Below are positions 13,128-25,461 of a stretch of DNA of 64,000 bases, piece by piece. The notes beneath the pieces are model-generated. The model was given only the letters and a program-made list of their open reading frames with translations, ran no database searches and was not told the DNA's origin. The DNA comes from Kryptolebias marmoratus (lineage: Eukaryota; Chordata; Actinopteri; Cyprinodontiformes; Rivulidae). Where the stretch lies: assembly GCF_001649575.2 (NCBI RefSeq), contig NC_051435.1, positions 9,505,692-9,569,691 on the forward strand. The letters run 5' to 3'. The translations under genes were made by a program, and so were the position numbers. Each line of letters opens with the position of its first letter. Position 1 is the first letter of the stretch.

Positions 13128-13323
13128 CGATTGATAACAACTGTTAATAGATGTAATTACTGCTTTTTGTCGAATATTATATGACTGCACTTGTCACATT
13201 GAATGCTCTGCGTTTTATGTTAAGGGGGGATCTGACTGTTCCAAACATGTATGTAAAAAAAAAAAAAAAAGTCAAAAAATGATAAAAATAAAGTTTAAAA
13301 AAAAAAAAAATTGTCTGCTGCTG

Positions 13324-16300
13324 CTAGGTTAATCTTGCTTGCTTTGGTCCAAGTCTCTAAACCATAAAAACATCAGACGCTCAAAATAATTCATTTAATT
13401 CAGTTTGTAAATTCATATAAGCATGTGAAGCTTTTATTAAAATATGCAATTAACCTGATCTGCAGAGGTTCCACAGAAGCAGTCCCATTTAAATTTGTTG
13501 GGTTTTAGATCTTGTGTTCCAGTGTTTGCAGCTGCTGGCTTCCTTGATGAATATTAATCACTATCTGCAAGTTGCCTTTGGACACTTTCTTCACATTTAA
13601 ATGCTCTTAGCGAACGCACAGATTTGCACACATTCAAATTCTTAATTTGACCTGAAAATAACACAATCTGCATTAAAATTATCATTTGAATTTGCTGGGT
13701 TTTTTTCTTCTCGGCTGGCATGAATATTTTAGCTGGGTTAAAGCCGCTCATCCATAAATCAGGAACTATGGTTTGCTCCTCTCCAAGCGCCTTCATGAAA
13801 AATTCACACATACATGCAACATGTATACAGTGGTTTAGTTTTATTGTTGCAGCATAGACCCTTCCACATTTGCACCGTGTTGTACAGATCTGATTCTGTC
13901 CCGGGTATGAACAATGGCACACGCAGCTGAGCAGAAGTGTGGACGCCCACACAGTTTTAACAGCAGAATGAAACACTTCCAACCAAAGTCACAACCTTTA
14001 TTTTACTCCTCACAGTTACAGTAGGAGCTCCTGTTTTTGACTCAGCTATTGTCTTTTGTTCTCAATGTTCCTGTTTCCTTCCTTTGCCATCGTCAGCTTT
14101 TATCTCATCGAGCCTCTCCTTTCACTCAAACCCTCTTTTCTCTTCTTCTTTTTTTTTTTTTTTTGTCCTGGCTGTCTCTGTTGTCTTCGTTAGTCTGCCT
14201 CACACTGTAGTGAGACGCGTCCCGCTCTGATTCAGAATTCCACCACGGGCTGAATACATCAGCTCATCCACTGTGCATGTGTGCATGCATATTTGTGTGT
14301 ACGAGTTGACTGTGAAGCAATTTTATGATAAAAAAAAAAGAGGTTTGAAAATGAAAAGCAAGGTGGTTGTGCAGTGAAATCTGCTCGTGTGACCTCCTCC
14401 CTGGCTGCTTGACAGAATGTGGAGAGCCTTTGGACAGGGTGGTCGTTGCAAAGCACTCAGCCGTCTATCGACTGGCAGCCATTGATCTGAAAAATCCAAT
14501 GACTCACTAGCTGCTCAGAATGCAAGCCACATACATACCCATGAAGACGTGACTGCTGTGTGTGTAAACAAGCGCACATGCAGACACTGACTGATTCATG
14601 TAATTACAGTCCACAAATTAAATGAGTATAATTGGTGCAGAATATTTAAACAGAGATGTTGTTTTGGAGATTGCAGTTAACTGAGATTACTAACCCTCGT
14701 CCTCACGCAGTAATTGAGAAAACGACGTTAGAAAATAAAGGTGAAATGAAAACACAGCCTTTGCATTTCTAAGTAAGGTACAAAGGAAACACGGAAGAAA
14801 GGCCCAGCAACTCTCACCTTTAAACACAAATAGGTGCAAAAGCGTAATGAATTTGAGGCCTACATATCACCCACCGACTTCAGTGACAGAGTTTTAGACT
14901 AACACCATCTTGTTTTGAGAAATGCCGAAGCTTAAAAATAACATTCTGCACAATTTCAGGCAAGATCACAAGCGGTCACACTCAGAGTATGTGGTGGGAA
15001 TGACTCTCAGCTACTACCACAACAAATTCTAGCTCAATATCTACATGAGTGACTGAATTATAGCGACTTTTGTGCTTTCTGAAGGTCGGCCATCTGGAAT
15101 GGGTTTGACTCCAAACGTGTACCAGTTGCAGATGTACACCCAATGATGATTTCCTGAAAGTCTCTTCAAAATTTGATCAGTGGTTTATGAGGTATTTTGG
15201 TAACAGTCAGATAAACTAACACACACACGGGCAAAAACATTAATGTCCAACAAAATGTCTCAATTTTAAAATGACATTTTGATATCCAGTAAAGCCATGG
15301 TTACAATGATTTACAAATGACCAATTTTTTTAAAACTTCTTTCATCTACAAATTAAAATGTTTCTCTGTTGGGTTCTATTTACTCATTTTAAGATGCCTT
15401 TGGGGGGAAAAAAAAGATGAGTCCAAGATAATCACTTAAAATCATTCCTTATTCCTTTAACGTGTTGATAAGATCACGTACATAAACTGTTTTTGGAAAC
15501 AGACGGTAGATTAAAAAGGTCACGTAAAGGTCCTCACATCTACATGATGACTGATTTTAATCTAATTTAATAAAGTTTAATCTAATTTTAAAGTGTTTCT
15601 TCTTACCTTGTTCTTAATAACAAAGTGGTTGTCGTCCACCTTGTTGTTTGTTGGATCACGAGGTTGAACAAAAATACTAAAACGGCTGAAGAGAATCTAC
15701 ACAAGTCACCAATGGATTATTATTTAAAACATCTTTGAGTTTAGCTTTTGAAAACTTGAAAATCTGATGCGGGGCTTCCCCCCCCCCGAATCTGCAAATT
15801 AACAGCTTTCAAACTTTCTTGAAGACTTGCCTCAACTGCTCATCATTTCTCAACATCTGTGCGAAGCAAGCTGCTGTACTGAAAATAAAACCCCCAAAAT
15901 GTTTTAATTCCCATACATTTCCCGTCAGAGCAGTTTTCAAAGAATCGGGAGGAATAAAAACGATTTGATGTCACAGATGTAACAGATCTTCATGACCACA
16001 TGGAGGGAAAACAAAGAGAAAGTGCACCCCTTGTTGGAAAGATTCATAACTACAGCTGCTTATCATTCCAAACTACTTTCTGAAAGATCATAATGATAAA
16101 TATCAAACCACCGAGGATATCAGATGGTACGATACATCCATTTTAACAACCTTGACTATCTTTGCCCAGGCAAAATCCATCCCATCAGATAAAAATCCAA
16201 CCATCTCTGAAGGCTTCTGACCTGTTCGCTGTTGGAGCATTCACACCTAACCATGTCAGATTTTAGACCAAAGTACAGAAACTCTTGGCAGCAGGTTTAA

Positions 16301-19283
16301 CAAAGGCTGTCAGCTCAGGGGTCGTGTTGTCGGTGTGAAAGTTGATGTCTCGTAACCGAACAGAGTAAAAAAAGGAAAAAGAATCTAATTCGTCCATGTT
16401 CCCGCCATACCCCACTGCTGACTGAAAAAGTAATATTTAGGAAATAAAAGAAGACAGAGAACTAATCCCAATAAGATATTTATGTTTTTTTTAACTACAC
16501 CTGACTAAAAGTGAACACAGTGCAGAAAAGGGAAAGAATGTGGAGATCGCTGAGGTTTTTAATTAATAATCATCAACACATTTATGTACAAAGCAAGCAA
16601 CAATGTCATGTTCAAATAAAAGGAACAAAAGGGAGAAAAGTAAGAGTTCCTAAAATGTATTTTCTTGTTGTTTTTTTTGTCATTAAAATAGCTAAAGCTT
16701 ACCTCAGGGAATTATTCTAACAGTTGTTTTACAGAGCAAATATAATTAAAGATGAAACAACCTTCAACGATGATCTCCAAAACGTTACTGAACCTGGCTG
16801 GATGGATTCACCATTAAACATCCCTCCGAAAAAACATAGGAAAAATAAAAGACGAGTTGCTTTTTTTGTTGTTTTTTTAAATCAGAAAAAGCTGCCCCTT
16901 AAACAGTTTCTACAAAAGCACCAAGTTTTGTCTTTGTTCTTCAATCTTCCGGTGAGACGAACGGCCCGACCCAACCCATGCCACAATACAGGCCCGATTA
17001 TCAGCGTTTCCTGAAAGATTTTTAATCCACTTGAGGTTTAAATCAAATGGACATTTTGGGTATTTAATGACTTTCTACTTTGACCAATCTGCCGTCTGAA
17101 ACATTTCATCGACACGCTCCAAGATATCTTTGTTCATCTACTTCGAAATTCTTTTTAAGTGACTTCAGATGCAGAAAGTAGTACTTAAAAAAAACTTTTA
17201 AATCGTTTTTAACCAATAACAATATATTTAAAGGGCATGTTCCTGTTTTAGCTTTAGCCAGTAATAATAAAATAACTTGAGTTTTGTGGTTCTCTATCAT
17301 TGCTTGTGATCTCTCTGATTTTAGCTGTTTGCGTTTCAAACGTCTTAGTATCCAGGACATCCAAGACACCCATCAAATCAGCAGCAACTTCTTCAAAAGT
17401 TGCTTCAAAAGATCCTCCTTAAAGTTTTGGGAAATTAATAAAAAAAAAAAAAAGGTACTGTTTCTTTGTCCCAGGTGAAAATACACATCAATCAATTTGC
17501 GGTGTAATATTAGGAGGTTAAATTAGGAAAGATAATTTTCCTTTTTTAATCAAAAGCAAGACATGTTCCAAAACGGGCAAATCCCAACAAAGCTCAAATG
17601 AAAGAACAGATCCGAGTCAAAGATCAGCTTGGCGCTATAAAAAGAGGTAATGAATTCACACCCAGGGCTGTGCCGACTGAATTACTCATTTTATAAAAGT
17701 TCTTCTCTTGCAGACAATATATTGAAATGCCATCTATCTTCTAAATAATCAGATCTTGCATCCGGCTTCACTCCTATGCTTCTGATCCAAATTTGTGTAA
17801 TGATATCACCAGTGAGGATCTACTATCTCCGACTTCATCTGCGTTATTGGATCATAAAACTGGGGACTACAGATAACCGGGGAGGGGTGGTACAGAAGAA
17901 CAAGGAAGCCATCTTTACTTGATACAAATCTCATGAAAGAATAAAAGGTAAAACTAAATTAAAGAAACTTAGAATGTATACAAAAACACGTGCCCCACAA
18001 GTTAGTTTGGTTTGTTTCCTCTTCAGGTTTTGCAACCGTTTCTGATTAGATCATCAGCAGCACTGGTGGGATGGTGGTGAAATCCAAATATGCACGCACA
18101 CACACACACTCACTAAAACTCGCTGTACAGTCATAACAGCGCACATCTCACTGTGTCCTGTTTTCTCAGTGGTATCACAGGTGAAAGTCCACAAGTCTTT
18201 TGCTCTCAAACAAACAGAATTAAAATGGGGGACGTGTGGGGCAGTGACCGCTGCCAGTGCTCCTCCGTTTGAACAGCAACATCTTCTGTCAGTCCGTCTG
18301 CCTAACAGAGGGAACTGTGGGAAAGTAAGTCCTCCTTTTAAAGAATCCTACATTTTGCTTCAGTTTTTTGAGGAGATGAGCTGCGGACAGAAAAGACCAA
18401 ATAAAAGTTAAACACTTATGGGATTTCAACTGTTAGCAAGTCACAATCGAACTTTAAAACATTTAAAAAGCGGCACATTTTGCCAACAAGAAGGCAAGAA
18501 TGTCCGAAGAAATTAGCGTCTTAGACGAGCCCGTGTCTACCCTGCTTAGAGTTGAACTTTTATTGTTTTAAAACGTTCGGACAACATTGTTTCACTGCAG
18601 TGCTGACCTTTGAGAAGAACCCCCGACATGCAGGTCTGAACAAAAGGTAAGTGAAATTAGACCGGGTGGAGCAACCACTTGGAATACTGAACAGGTTGAC
18701 CGCATTTTAATGAGTTATTGATAAATGCCCCGACTAATCATAAATGATGAACGATGCAGAGGAGAGGAACGGATAACTGAAAGGGAGCGCCGGTGAGAGA
18801 ACTAAGCTGAGGGGAAAATCTATAAAGGAAAATTGTTTAATGCGTACACATGATTTGTTTATTTATTTCTTTAAGAAAGGAGCCGAAAGTAATTTGGATG
18901 TTGACAAATGAAGCCGACTCCAGATTAAGAAATGCCAACACTGAATTTGAATCAATGATCAACAATTTAATAAGCTTAAAATTGTAAATCCGACGATATG
19001 ACTGAACACCTGAAAGGTGGGACTCAAATGTGCTGTACACTAACAAAACACTGAAGCAGTGAAAAATAAGGACAAAGTTTACATTTAAAAATATAAAAAC
19101 ACATGTTAAACTAAGATATGTTATCTCATCCTGCATATATTGACTTTATGTTGGTAGCCCATTAATTTTAATAAACAATCTCATTACTTTTACATTGACC
19201 AAACTTTTTTTTTTTTAGATTTTATTTATTTAATTTTTCTGAGTGTTTTAAATAAATGAAACAATAAAGATGCAAGAGTTTAC
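13324..19283. other. Long non-coding stretch, no gene recognised
   Basis: No ORF here has a recognisable product on either strand. I looked specifically on the minus strand for the missing 3' exons of the SON-like gene (G-patch and double-stranded-RNA-binding domain) and saw none. The region contains homopolymer runs (for example 14149-14164), a CA repeat near 18100, a dispersed repeat at 14935-15225, and one exon-like minus-strand segment at 15607-15676 that I could not confirm. The left half may be intergenic; the part nearest 19283 may be 3' UTR. Confidence 0.5.
14935..15225. repeat. Teleost dispersed repeat, copy B
   Basis: Diverged second copy of the element at 5515-5790, in the same orientation: it shares a GCACAATTTCA start, ACCACAACAAATTCTAG, a GGCCATCT block, CCAATGATGATTTCCTG and GTGGTTTATGAGGTATTTTG, in the same order and spacing. 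Confidence 0.6.
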
Positions 19284-19301
19284 CTGAAGGGCTTGGCTGT
19301 T
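19284..19301 (-). other. 3' untranslated part of last SON-like exon, with possible donor site
   Basis: Directly after the TAA stop the exon continues 18 nt to CTTCAG followed by GTAAAC (19283-19278), a good donor consensus, and 19376-19284 is 93 nt, a multiple of three. So the exon looks like a conserved internal SON exon in which a stop codon ends translation early. Whether splicing goes on to a further exon or the RNA ends downstream is not visible. Confidence 0.5.
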
Positions 19302-22300
19302 TTAGCTTTCATCATCTGAGACGTGGGGTTTTGCAACAGCCATTTCCTCCTTGCTGTTTGAAATCATCTTACATTTCTACAAACATGCACAAAAAAAACA
19401 AATAAAAAAACATTAGTTACAGTCTTATATCATTCAGAGCTGAAGTGCTTGGACAGTCACAAGCTTCCACTCCTCCTCACATTCTGTGGAGGAGTGAAAA
19501 ATTGTGTTACTATGCCATTTTTTCCACTTATATCACATTTTGTTCGCTAAAAGAAAACTGTTACTATTTAAGGGTGTTTCATGCTAAGCATCCTTTAAAA
19601 AAAAGCACACTACTTTAAGTGTTGTTCCTAAAGTTGGGGTTGTAACTCCACCAAGGTTCACAAAACACTAATTCAGGCGTCGTGATGATCTCCAGAAATC
19701 AAACAGAATTTTAAAAATAATTCCTACTGGCATATTTTCACTAAACATGTTACAAATAATAAAAACACTCATTAATGGATTTGTTGTCTTAATGCCCCAA
19801 TTTATGTAATGTTTTTTAGCAATGTTTGCCATTGTCATTTGATTTACTGCATGAAGGTTACTTAGGTAGGTCTAGACTGATGCACAAAGTACAGTGTGAA
19901 AAAAGGACTTCCTGAAATGAGTGATCTATAACATCTATCTTCTCCGGTGACGTTTTTCCAGGCCACCTTCAGTTTTCTCTTGTTATGGTGTCTTTACCTT
20001 TAGAGTAGTCTCCATCAAGGGAAATAAAGTGCAATCAGACTGAAATCAGATGATTGACTAAGCCACACAAAAAGGTTATTGCACTTCTTCACGCTGAACT
20101 TTCTTTAAGGTTTATACTGATGGCTGTGGTCTCTACACACTTTTTGACTCCACCTGGTTCCCTCTCAGAACAGCTAAAAGAAAATGGGGAACACAGGCTG
20201 CAACTGGTCATAAATTATAAAACATTTCCGATGAGGTAACTTTCTTTAAAAGCACTTCCAAAAGTGGGTGATGCATTTCATCTTCAACTCAGAACTGAAG
20301 AAACTTTCGGAATAAGGTAATACAGGAAACACTCAAACTTCAGCACATTTAGCAATGGTTTTTACCGCATATTTACCTCTGTGAGCTCCTTAATGGTATG
20401 TATGTTGGCCTGCTGAGTGACTTTCCTCTTTGCTTCCTCAATGTGGTCCAGGTTCAGAGATGGTGCTGGGGGGGCAAGGCACGGGGGAGGCTTGTTGGTG
20501 ATGGTAGGAAGAGGGGCAAGGGGTGGCATGGCTGCCAGAGCACCCATGTTGGTCAGGGCAGCCGTCATGGTGGCTGCCGTCATACTCGCCACAGCGGCGC
20601 TCATGGTGATGTTTGACATAGTGGGCATTCCTGGAATAGTGGGCAATCCGATTGGACCCATATTGGGCATATTCGGCATTCCCATGCCCATCGGAAGAGG
20701 TAAAGGTAAAGGTAACGAGATGGGGGAAGGAGATGGAGTGGGCAGAGGGAGCTGGAGGATGGCTTTTGGCCGAAGACTTTCAGGAATGGGAACCCCCGCC
20801 TTAGCACACATGGCAGCAGCATTGGCCTTGGCTATTTCAAGCAACTGGTCCTTATCTGGAAAAAAAAAAAAAAAACATAAAAGAGGGATGGGGAAGAATG
20901 ACACAGTAAGCAAGGAAAATCAAGAGAGAGATAAAAGGATTAAGACCAGTCTCTTTTTTACTCTTACATCTTACATCAAAGCTTAGGTTTTGCACACATT
21001 TTAACTAAATTAATCCAAAAAAGATTAAAAAACAAAAACAACTGGATTGGTATTCTGTAGCTGAAGACATTTCACTTCTCATCCAAGTAGCTCCTCCTTT
21101 TTAACCTTTTTTGGATTTCTCATGTCCTAGATGACTGACAATCTACACCAGTATATTTTAACTAAATGTTTTACCCAGATCAGTGAGTCTTGGTGGCGTC
21201 TTGCTAGCGCTGCGTCGAGTTCGGGACCCTGAGCGCCGCTGCTTGCGAAGAATGACAACTGGAGAGTGGCTTGGTTCCCTCTTCCATCTGTCTCGCCTGT
21301 CAAACGACCGACTGCGAAATACTGGCCTCCTCCCTCGGCCTCGTGACCTTGACCTGCGTCGGCGATCTGAGGAACGGGAACGTGATCGCCTGCTTCTGTC
21401 TCCTGATCTGGACCTTTTCCTCCGGGCTGTGGAGCGGCTCTTGGATCGCTTGTTTCTGTCAGTGGACTTGGACCTCCTCCTTCCACGGGCATTCGGTGAA
21501 CGGGAACGTCTCTTGCGGGCTGGAGAACGGGATTTGGATCGACGGTTTCTGGTTCGTGATTTGGAGCGCGAACGCTTACGACGTGCAGCAGAACGCGATC
21601 GTGAACGCCGCCTTCGGGCAGGACTCCGAGATTTGGACCGGCGCTTCTTTCTTTCTGATGGAGAAACAGACTCTCTTTTCCTCACTGGAGACTTTGATCT
21701 GAATATAAGAATGCACACAATAAGAAACTCAATGCAGTTATAAGACAAGCAGAAGGTAAGGACATTTTTTTTTTAGCTTTCTTAAATGCCTCTTTTAAAA
21801 AGTATTTACAATCAATACAATTCAATCTTGTAAGTACTTGTAACCTTTAAAAAAAAAAAAAAAAAATCACATAAAACTTGATTCACAGATTTATTCACCC
21901 ACCAATACAACTAACCTGGACAACTTTCTTCTGGATGTAGGCTTGGATGTCGAACGAGAACGTTTCCTGGCATCCGCAGGTGAGCGTGACTTGGACAGCT
22001 TCTTCTTTGGTGGTTCTGGAGATGCTGAACCTGAGGAGCTTCTCTGACTTTTAGCCACTGTTTTGACAGGAGTCTCCTCGTCTTCATCTGACCCTTCTGA
22101 ACCATCTGAGCCGGAGGCTGGCTCTTTGGAAGCAGATCTGGGACTGGGAGCATGCCAGTTCTTATCCTGAACATCAGGAACATCCTGAACAGGCTCATCC
22201 TGCAACTTATCCTGCAATTTCTCTGTGGAATTTCCACCTTGGGAATTGGACTCAGTTGCTGGAGGAACTGGTTTCTGATCAGTGGCTAGACATTTAGAGA

Positions 22301-25300
22301 GAGAGAAAAAAGCTTAAATTTATGCATTAATTTGTCATAGTTACCACATTATGCTCAAACATGCAACACTGAAAAAGGTTTTACCTGATTCAACTGAATG
22401 TCCTCCATTTTCTTCCACTATCTTCGCTTCTGATGTTTCCTCTGTAGGAGGAGGGGAAGACTTCTTCTCTTTGACTGGAGTGTAAGATACGGATCTGGCT
22501 GAGGATGAGCTGTCAGACCTTCCATCACTTGATTCAGACCTGGACCTGGATTTTGATTTGTTCAGTGCTGCAGAAACAGATTTAGACTTTGACCTTCTTC
22601 CACTCTTCCTTGGAGATTTGGACCTCCTTTTGCTACGTTGCGGCGAACGGTGTCTCCGAGATAATGAGCGAGACTTGGAGCGTTTGCCAGACCTTGGTGG
22701 AGAACGATTCCTCCTTGCAGGGGAACGTCTTCTGACTGGTGAACGAGATTTAGACCTCCGGCGAGGGGGAGGGGTTCTGGATTTGGTCTGTTTGCGAGGA
22801 CTCCTGGATCTGGAGCGGCGGGTGCGCTTAAGTACAACAATGGAGCGTGAACGGGTTCGCCTGCTCCTGCGTACTGACCGTGAGCGGCGAGATCTGGGGA
22901 GGGGTGACCTCCTGCGTCGAGATAAGGACCGGCTCCTGGAGCGCCTGCCTCCTGCACGCCTTCCTACTGACCTTGATCTGGATCGACCAACAATGCGTCT
23001 AGATCTCGAATGGGAGCGGCGGGGTCTAGTGACAGAACGTGACAACGAGCGTCTAACTGCTCCACCTCTCCTAGGTGACCGGGTCCTTGAGCGCCTTGCA
23101 CCTCCACGAGAACGTGACTTTGATCGCCGTCGTCTTCGTGGAGACCGAGATAGGGAGGGAGACCTTCGGCCACCACGTTTCGGGGACCGTGATGCCTTTC
23201 TTTTGGGTGAGTGAGAACTTCTGCGTCGCTTTGGGGAAACAGACACTGAGCCCCTTCGCCGTTTAGGAGACTTGGATTTCCTTGGAGATCTTGACACCTT
23301 CTTTTTGGGAGTAACAGAAAGAGAGGTGGATCGGGACCGGCGGCTCGATTTTTTTGGAGACTTGCGGGCTGGAGAGAGGGATTTTTTCTTGGATTTGGGG
23401 GACAGAGAGCGAGACTTGGAACGGGACAGCTGTCGGCTCTTCAGAGGAGTTGGAGACAGTCTTCCCTTGGAGCTTGACCTTGACTGACTTCGAGACCGTT
23501 CTTTCACCAATTCTGTTGGTGGTCCACCTGACTGCTCCTTAGTAAATCGAGGTGATGGTGACCGACTTGGGCCTGACTCTGATTTCTTTATTTCCAAGAT
23601 CCTGGGGGGAGAAGGACACCTGGCCAAATCGTGCTCTTTAACCTTTGCCACTTGAACTGAACTGGTCTGATCTTTCAGGCACGGGTCATCTTTTGGAGCT
23701 GTACCTTCCTGTTTTGGAATAATGTCAGGCAATTCCTGAGCACAGCTGAATGTACCATCTCCAGGACTGTTTTCTGTCTTAACTTTAACAGTTTCTGTCT
23801 GTGTTATCTCATCTTGGCCAGCAGAGGGTGACCTTTTATCATTTTGTGATTCATTGGCACTACAAACCTTCTCTCCAGTGAAGGATACATCCATATCAGT
23901 TACCTCTTCTATCTTTCCACCAGGCAATTCAGGTTTCTGGATTAAGATGGGAGCTACTTGTTCTTCCCCTTGTTTGCCTTTTGGAACCAGTTTGGATATT
24001 GGTTCTTTGAGGTCGGATCCAGGAGCTGAAGAATATTTGCCATCACCAGCTGTTTTAGCTCCTTCACCTTCCGACTCAGAACCTGAAGCTGAGCTGCTTT
24101 CAGATGGAGAACGAGACGGGGATTTCTTCTCCTGTTTCTCATCTTTCTTTTTCTTCTTTTTCTTTTTTTTGGCAGCTTGTTTTTTATGTTTTTTGGATTT
24201 TGTGTCTCCCTCTGTTTCTACACAATTTAAAAAAACAAACAGCCATAGTTAAAATAGATTAAAAATGGCATTTATTGTGTAGTACTATGGTTGTATGAGA
24301 CTTTCATGTACCTGTAATTGCTTTTTTCCCCTCCTCTTTCGGTCCAGCATGTTCTACAGCTCCAGCTGCTGCAGCCAGTCTGGCACTAAAAAACCCCAGA
24401 AAGGATTACATTTTTTTTATATACTTAATAAACTCTTAAATTTGTTTACACGAGAAAAAGGCCCTGATTCATTTTCTTGGATATTTCCACAAAGTAAAAA
24501 CATAGATTTTTGAATTGTTACTATTCATTCTAGCAATACTAAGAGAGCAAGGCTGCACAAAGAATAACTGGAAAGTAATTCAATAATTTTGTTGGCTCAT
24601 GATGCAGACACTTATCAAAATCAATCTATAAAGCAGAGTTGCAAAAATAAGACTGAAAATACTAAAAATCTGTCTGTTTTTTGTTTAGATTTTTAGGGTG
24701 TAAAAGCTTGAGTCCATTTTTGAAGCCTTGTGCATGTAGTTGAGATCTGGCATTGTATTTAATTGATGAATAAAATAAAAGTGTTTTTTCCTCTGACCTG
24801 GCTCTAGTGGTCCTGACAGGTCTCAGTGGAGGTGGAGGCTCTACATCGGACTCAGCACCAGATTCAGAACTGCTCTCCTTCTCGCCTTTTCTCTTCCTCT
24901 TTTTCTTCTTGCTCTTGTGTTTTCTGTGCTTCTTGTTTTTCTTGTGAGGTGGCTCTTCCTTGGCATTCACGTCATCCTTCTCAGGTGCTTCATCCTCACC
25001 TGTTTGGGGAATCCAAAGTTTTGATTACAAAGGTCCTCCACGGCAAAACCAAGAGAAAATTGACAAAAAAAAAACCCAATTGTCTCCGTCTTTCTTTCAA
25101 ATCAGAAATAAAACAGTGACAGGATTGTATGGTTACTAAAGTAAAATTTCAAAACGACACAATTATAAATTTTTTAAAAACTGAATAATAATTAAAACTG
25201 AATTTGATTACTGTTTTTTGAAAAAAAAAAAAATCATCTGAAACATCTAAGTCTAAATGTTCTGGATTTTGGATTGCATAGGAAAACTAGTTGCAGGTGA

Positions 25301-25393
25301 GTGCAATTTAATCTTTTTAAAACAGAGACCAAGTTCAGATTTTCTCTGTTCGATCCATCGCTTACCTGAAGGAACGTCCACTGCAGTCTCCAT
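19302..25393 (-). CDS. SON-like arginine/serine-rich nuclear-speckle protein, lacking G-patch
   Basis: I join eight coding exons (minus strand): 25393-25366, 24999-24798, 24385-24312, 24217-22385, 22285-21916, 21698-21175, 20855-20377 and 19376-19302. All junctions are GT-AG and phases match, giving 1194 codons plus stop. The start METAVDVPSG follows a 5' UTR exon part (to 25461). Residues 15-130 are Lys/Glu/Ser-rich with poly-Lys. About 320-650 and 836-1000 are dense SR/RS repeats. Residues 1006-1033 (RLTDLDKDQLLEIAKANAAA and MCAKAGVP) and the last exon (KELTE-KCKMISNSKEE...KPHVSDD) match the splicing cofactor SON as I know it. Between them lies a 100-residue Pro/Met/Ala linker. The TAA at 19304-19302 ends the protein where SON continues toward its G-patch and dsRNA-binding domain. 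The N-terminus also differs from human SON, so this may be a paralogue. Likely a splicing-speckle protein. Confidence 0.78.
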
Positions 25394-25461
25394 AATGTCG
25401 GCCCCAAAATGATGCGAAAGCGCCTCCTAATGACTCTGCTGTTCTTCTGTTTCACACAGGA
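25366..25461 (-). other. First coding exon of the SON-like gene with 5' UTR
   Basis: On the minus strand, the acceptor GCTTCCCCAG is followed at 25461 by 68 nt of untranslated sequence and then the ATG at 25393-25391. The donor is TTCAG/GTAAGC. The presence of an acceptor means at least one more 5' UTR exon lies upstream, probably in the GC-rich block near 26700-26860. Confidence 0.65.

Larger units (their letters stand above)
7907..13323 (+). mobile_element. Nearly full-length L1/Tx1-type LINE with target-site duplication
   Basis: A complete non-LTR retrotransposon: 5' UTR (about 7923-8034), ORF1 (8035-9064, frameshifted), a short spacer, ORF2 (9357-13127) and a 3' UTR with an AATAAAG signal near 13287 and an A-rich tail. 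It is flanked by a perfect 16-bp direct repeat, AAATTGTCTGCTGCTG, at 7907-7922 and 13308-13323. The first three As of the 3' copy could also belong to the tail, so the certain duplication is 13 bp. A perfect duplication, a full-length body and an open ORF2 argue for a recent insertion. Placement in the L1/Tx1 group rests on an APE-type endonuclease plus reverse transcriptase ORF2 and a coiled-coil ORF1. Confidence 0.9.

Noticed and set aside
13554..13982. Minus-strand ORF of 142 codons
   Set aside because: Composition and residue order look random (clustered Cys, no motifs), and no splice or promoter context supports it.
15607..15676. Possible minus-strand exon (reading ...QPRDPTNNKVDDNHFVIKNK, donor GTAAGA, acceptor TTTTAG)
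   Set aside because: Only 23 codons open, no recognised family and no neighbouring exon found. A frame of this length is likely by chance. It may deserve a protein search.
13324..19283. Search for G-patch and dsRNA-binding exons of SON on the minus strand
   Set aside because: No stretch resembling GMGAVLMRKMGWREGEGLG or the HPVSALMEICNKRRW block was found by eye, so I did not extend the gene.
22558..23214. Long plus-strand ORF (218 codons) and a similar one at 21183-21743, opposite the SON-like gene
   Set aside because: They are antisense shadows of the RS-repeat exons: SR/RS codons read backwards give long stop-free Glu/Arg/Leu-rich frames. There are no splice signals or family match.
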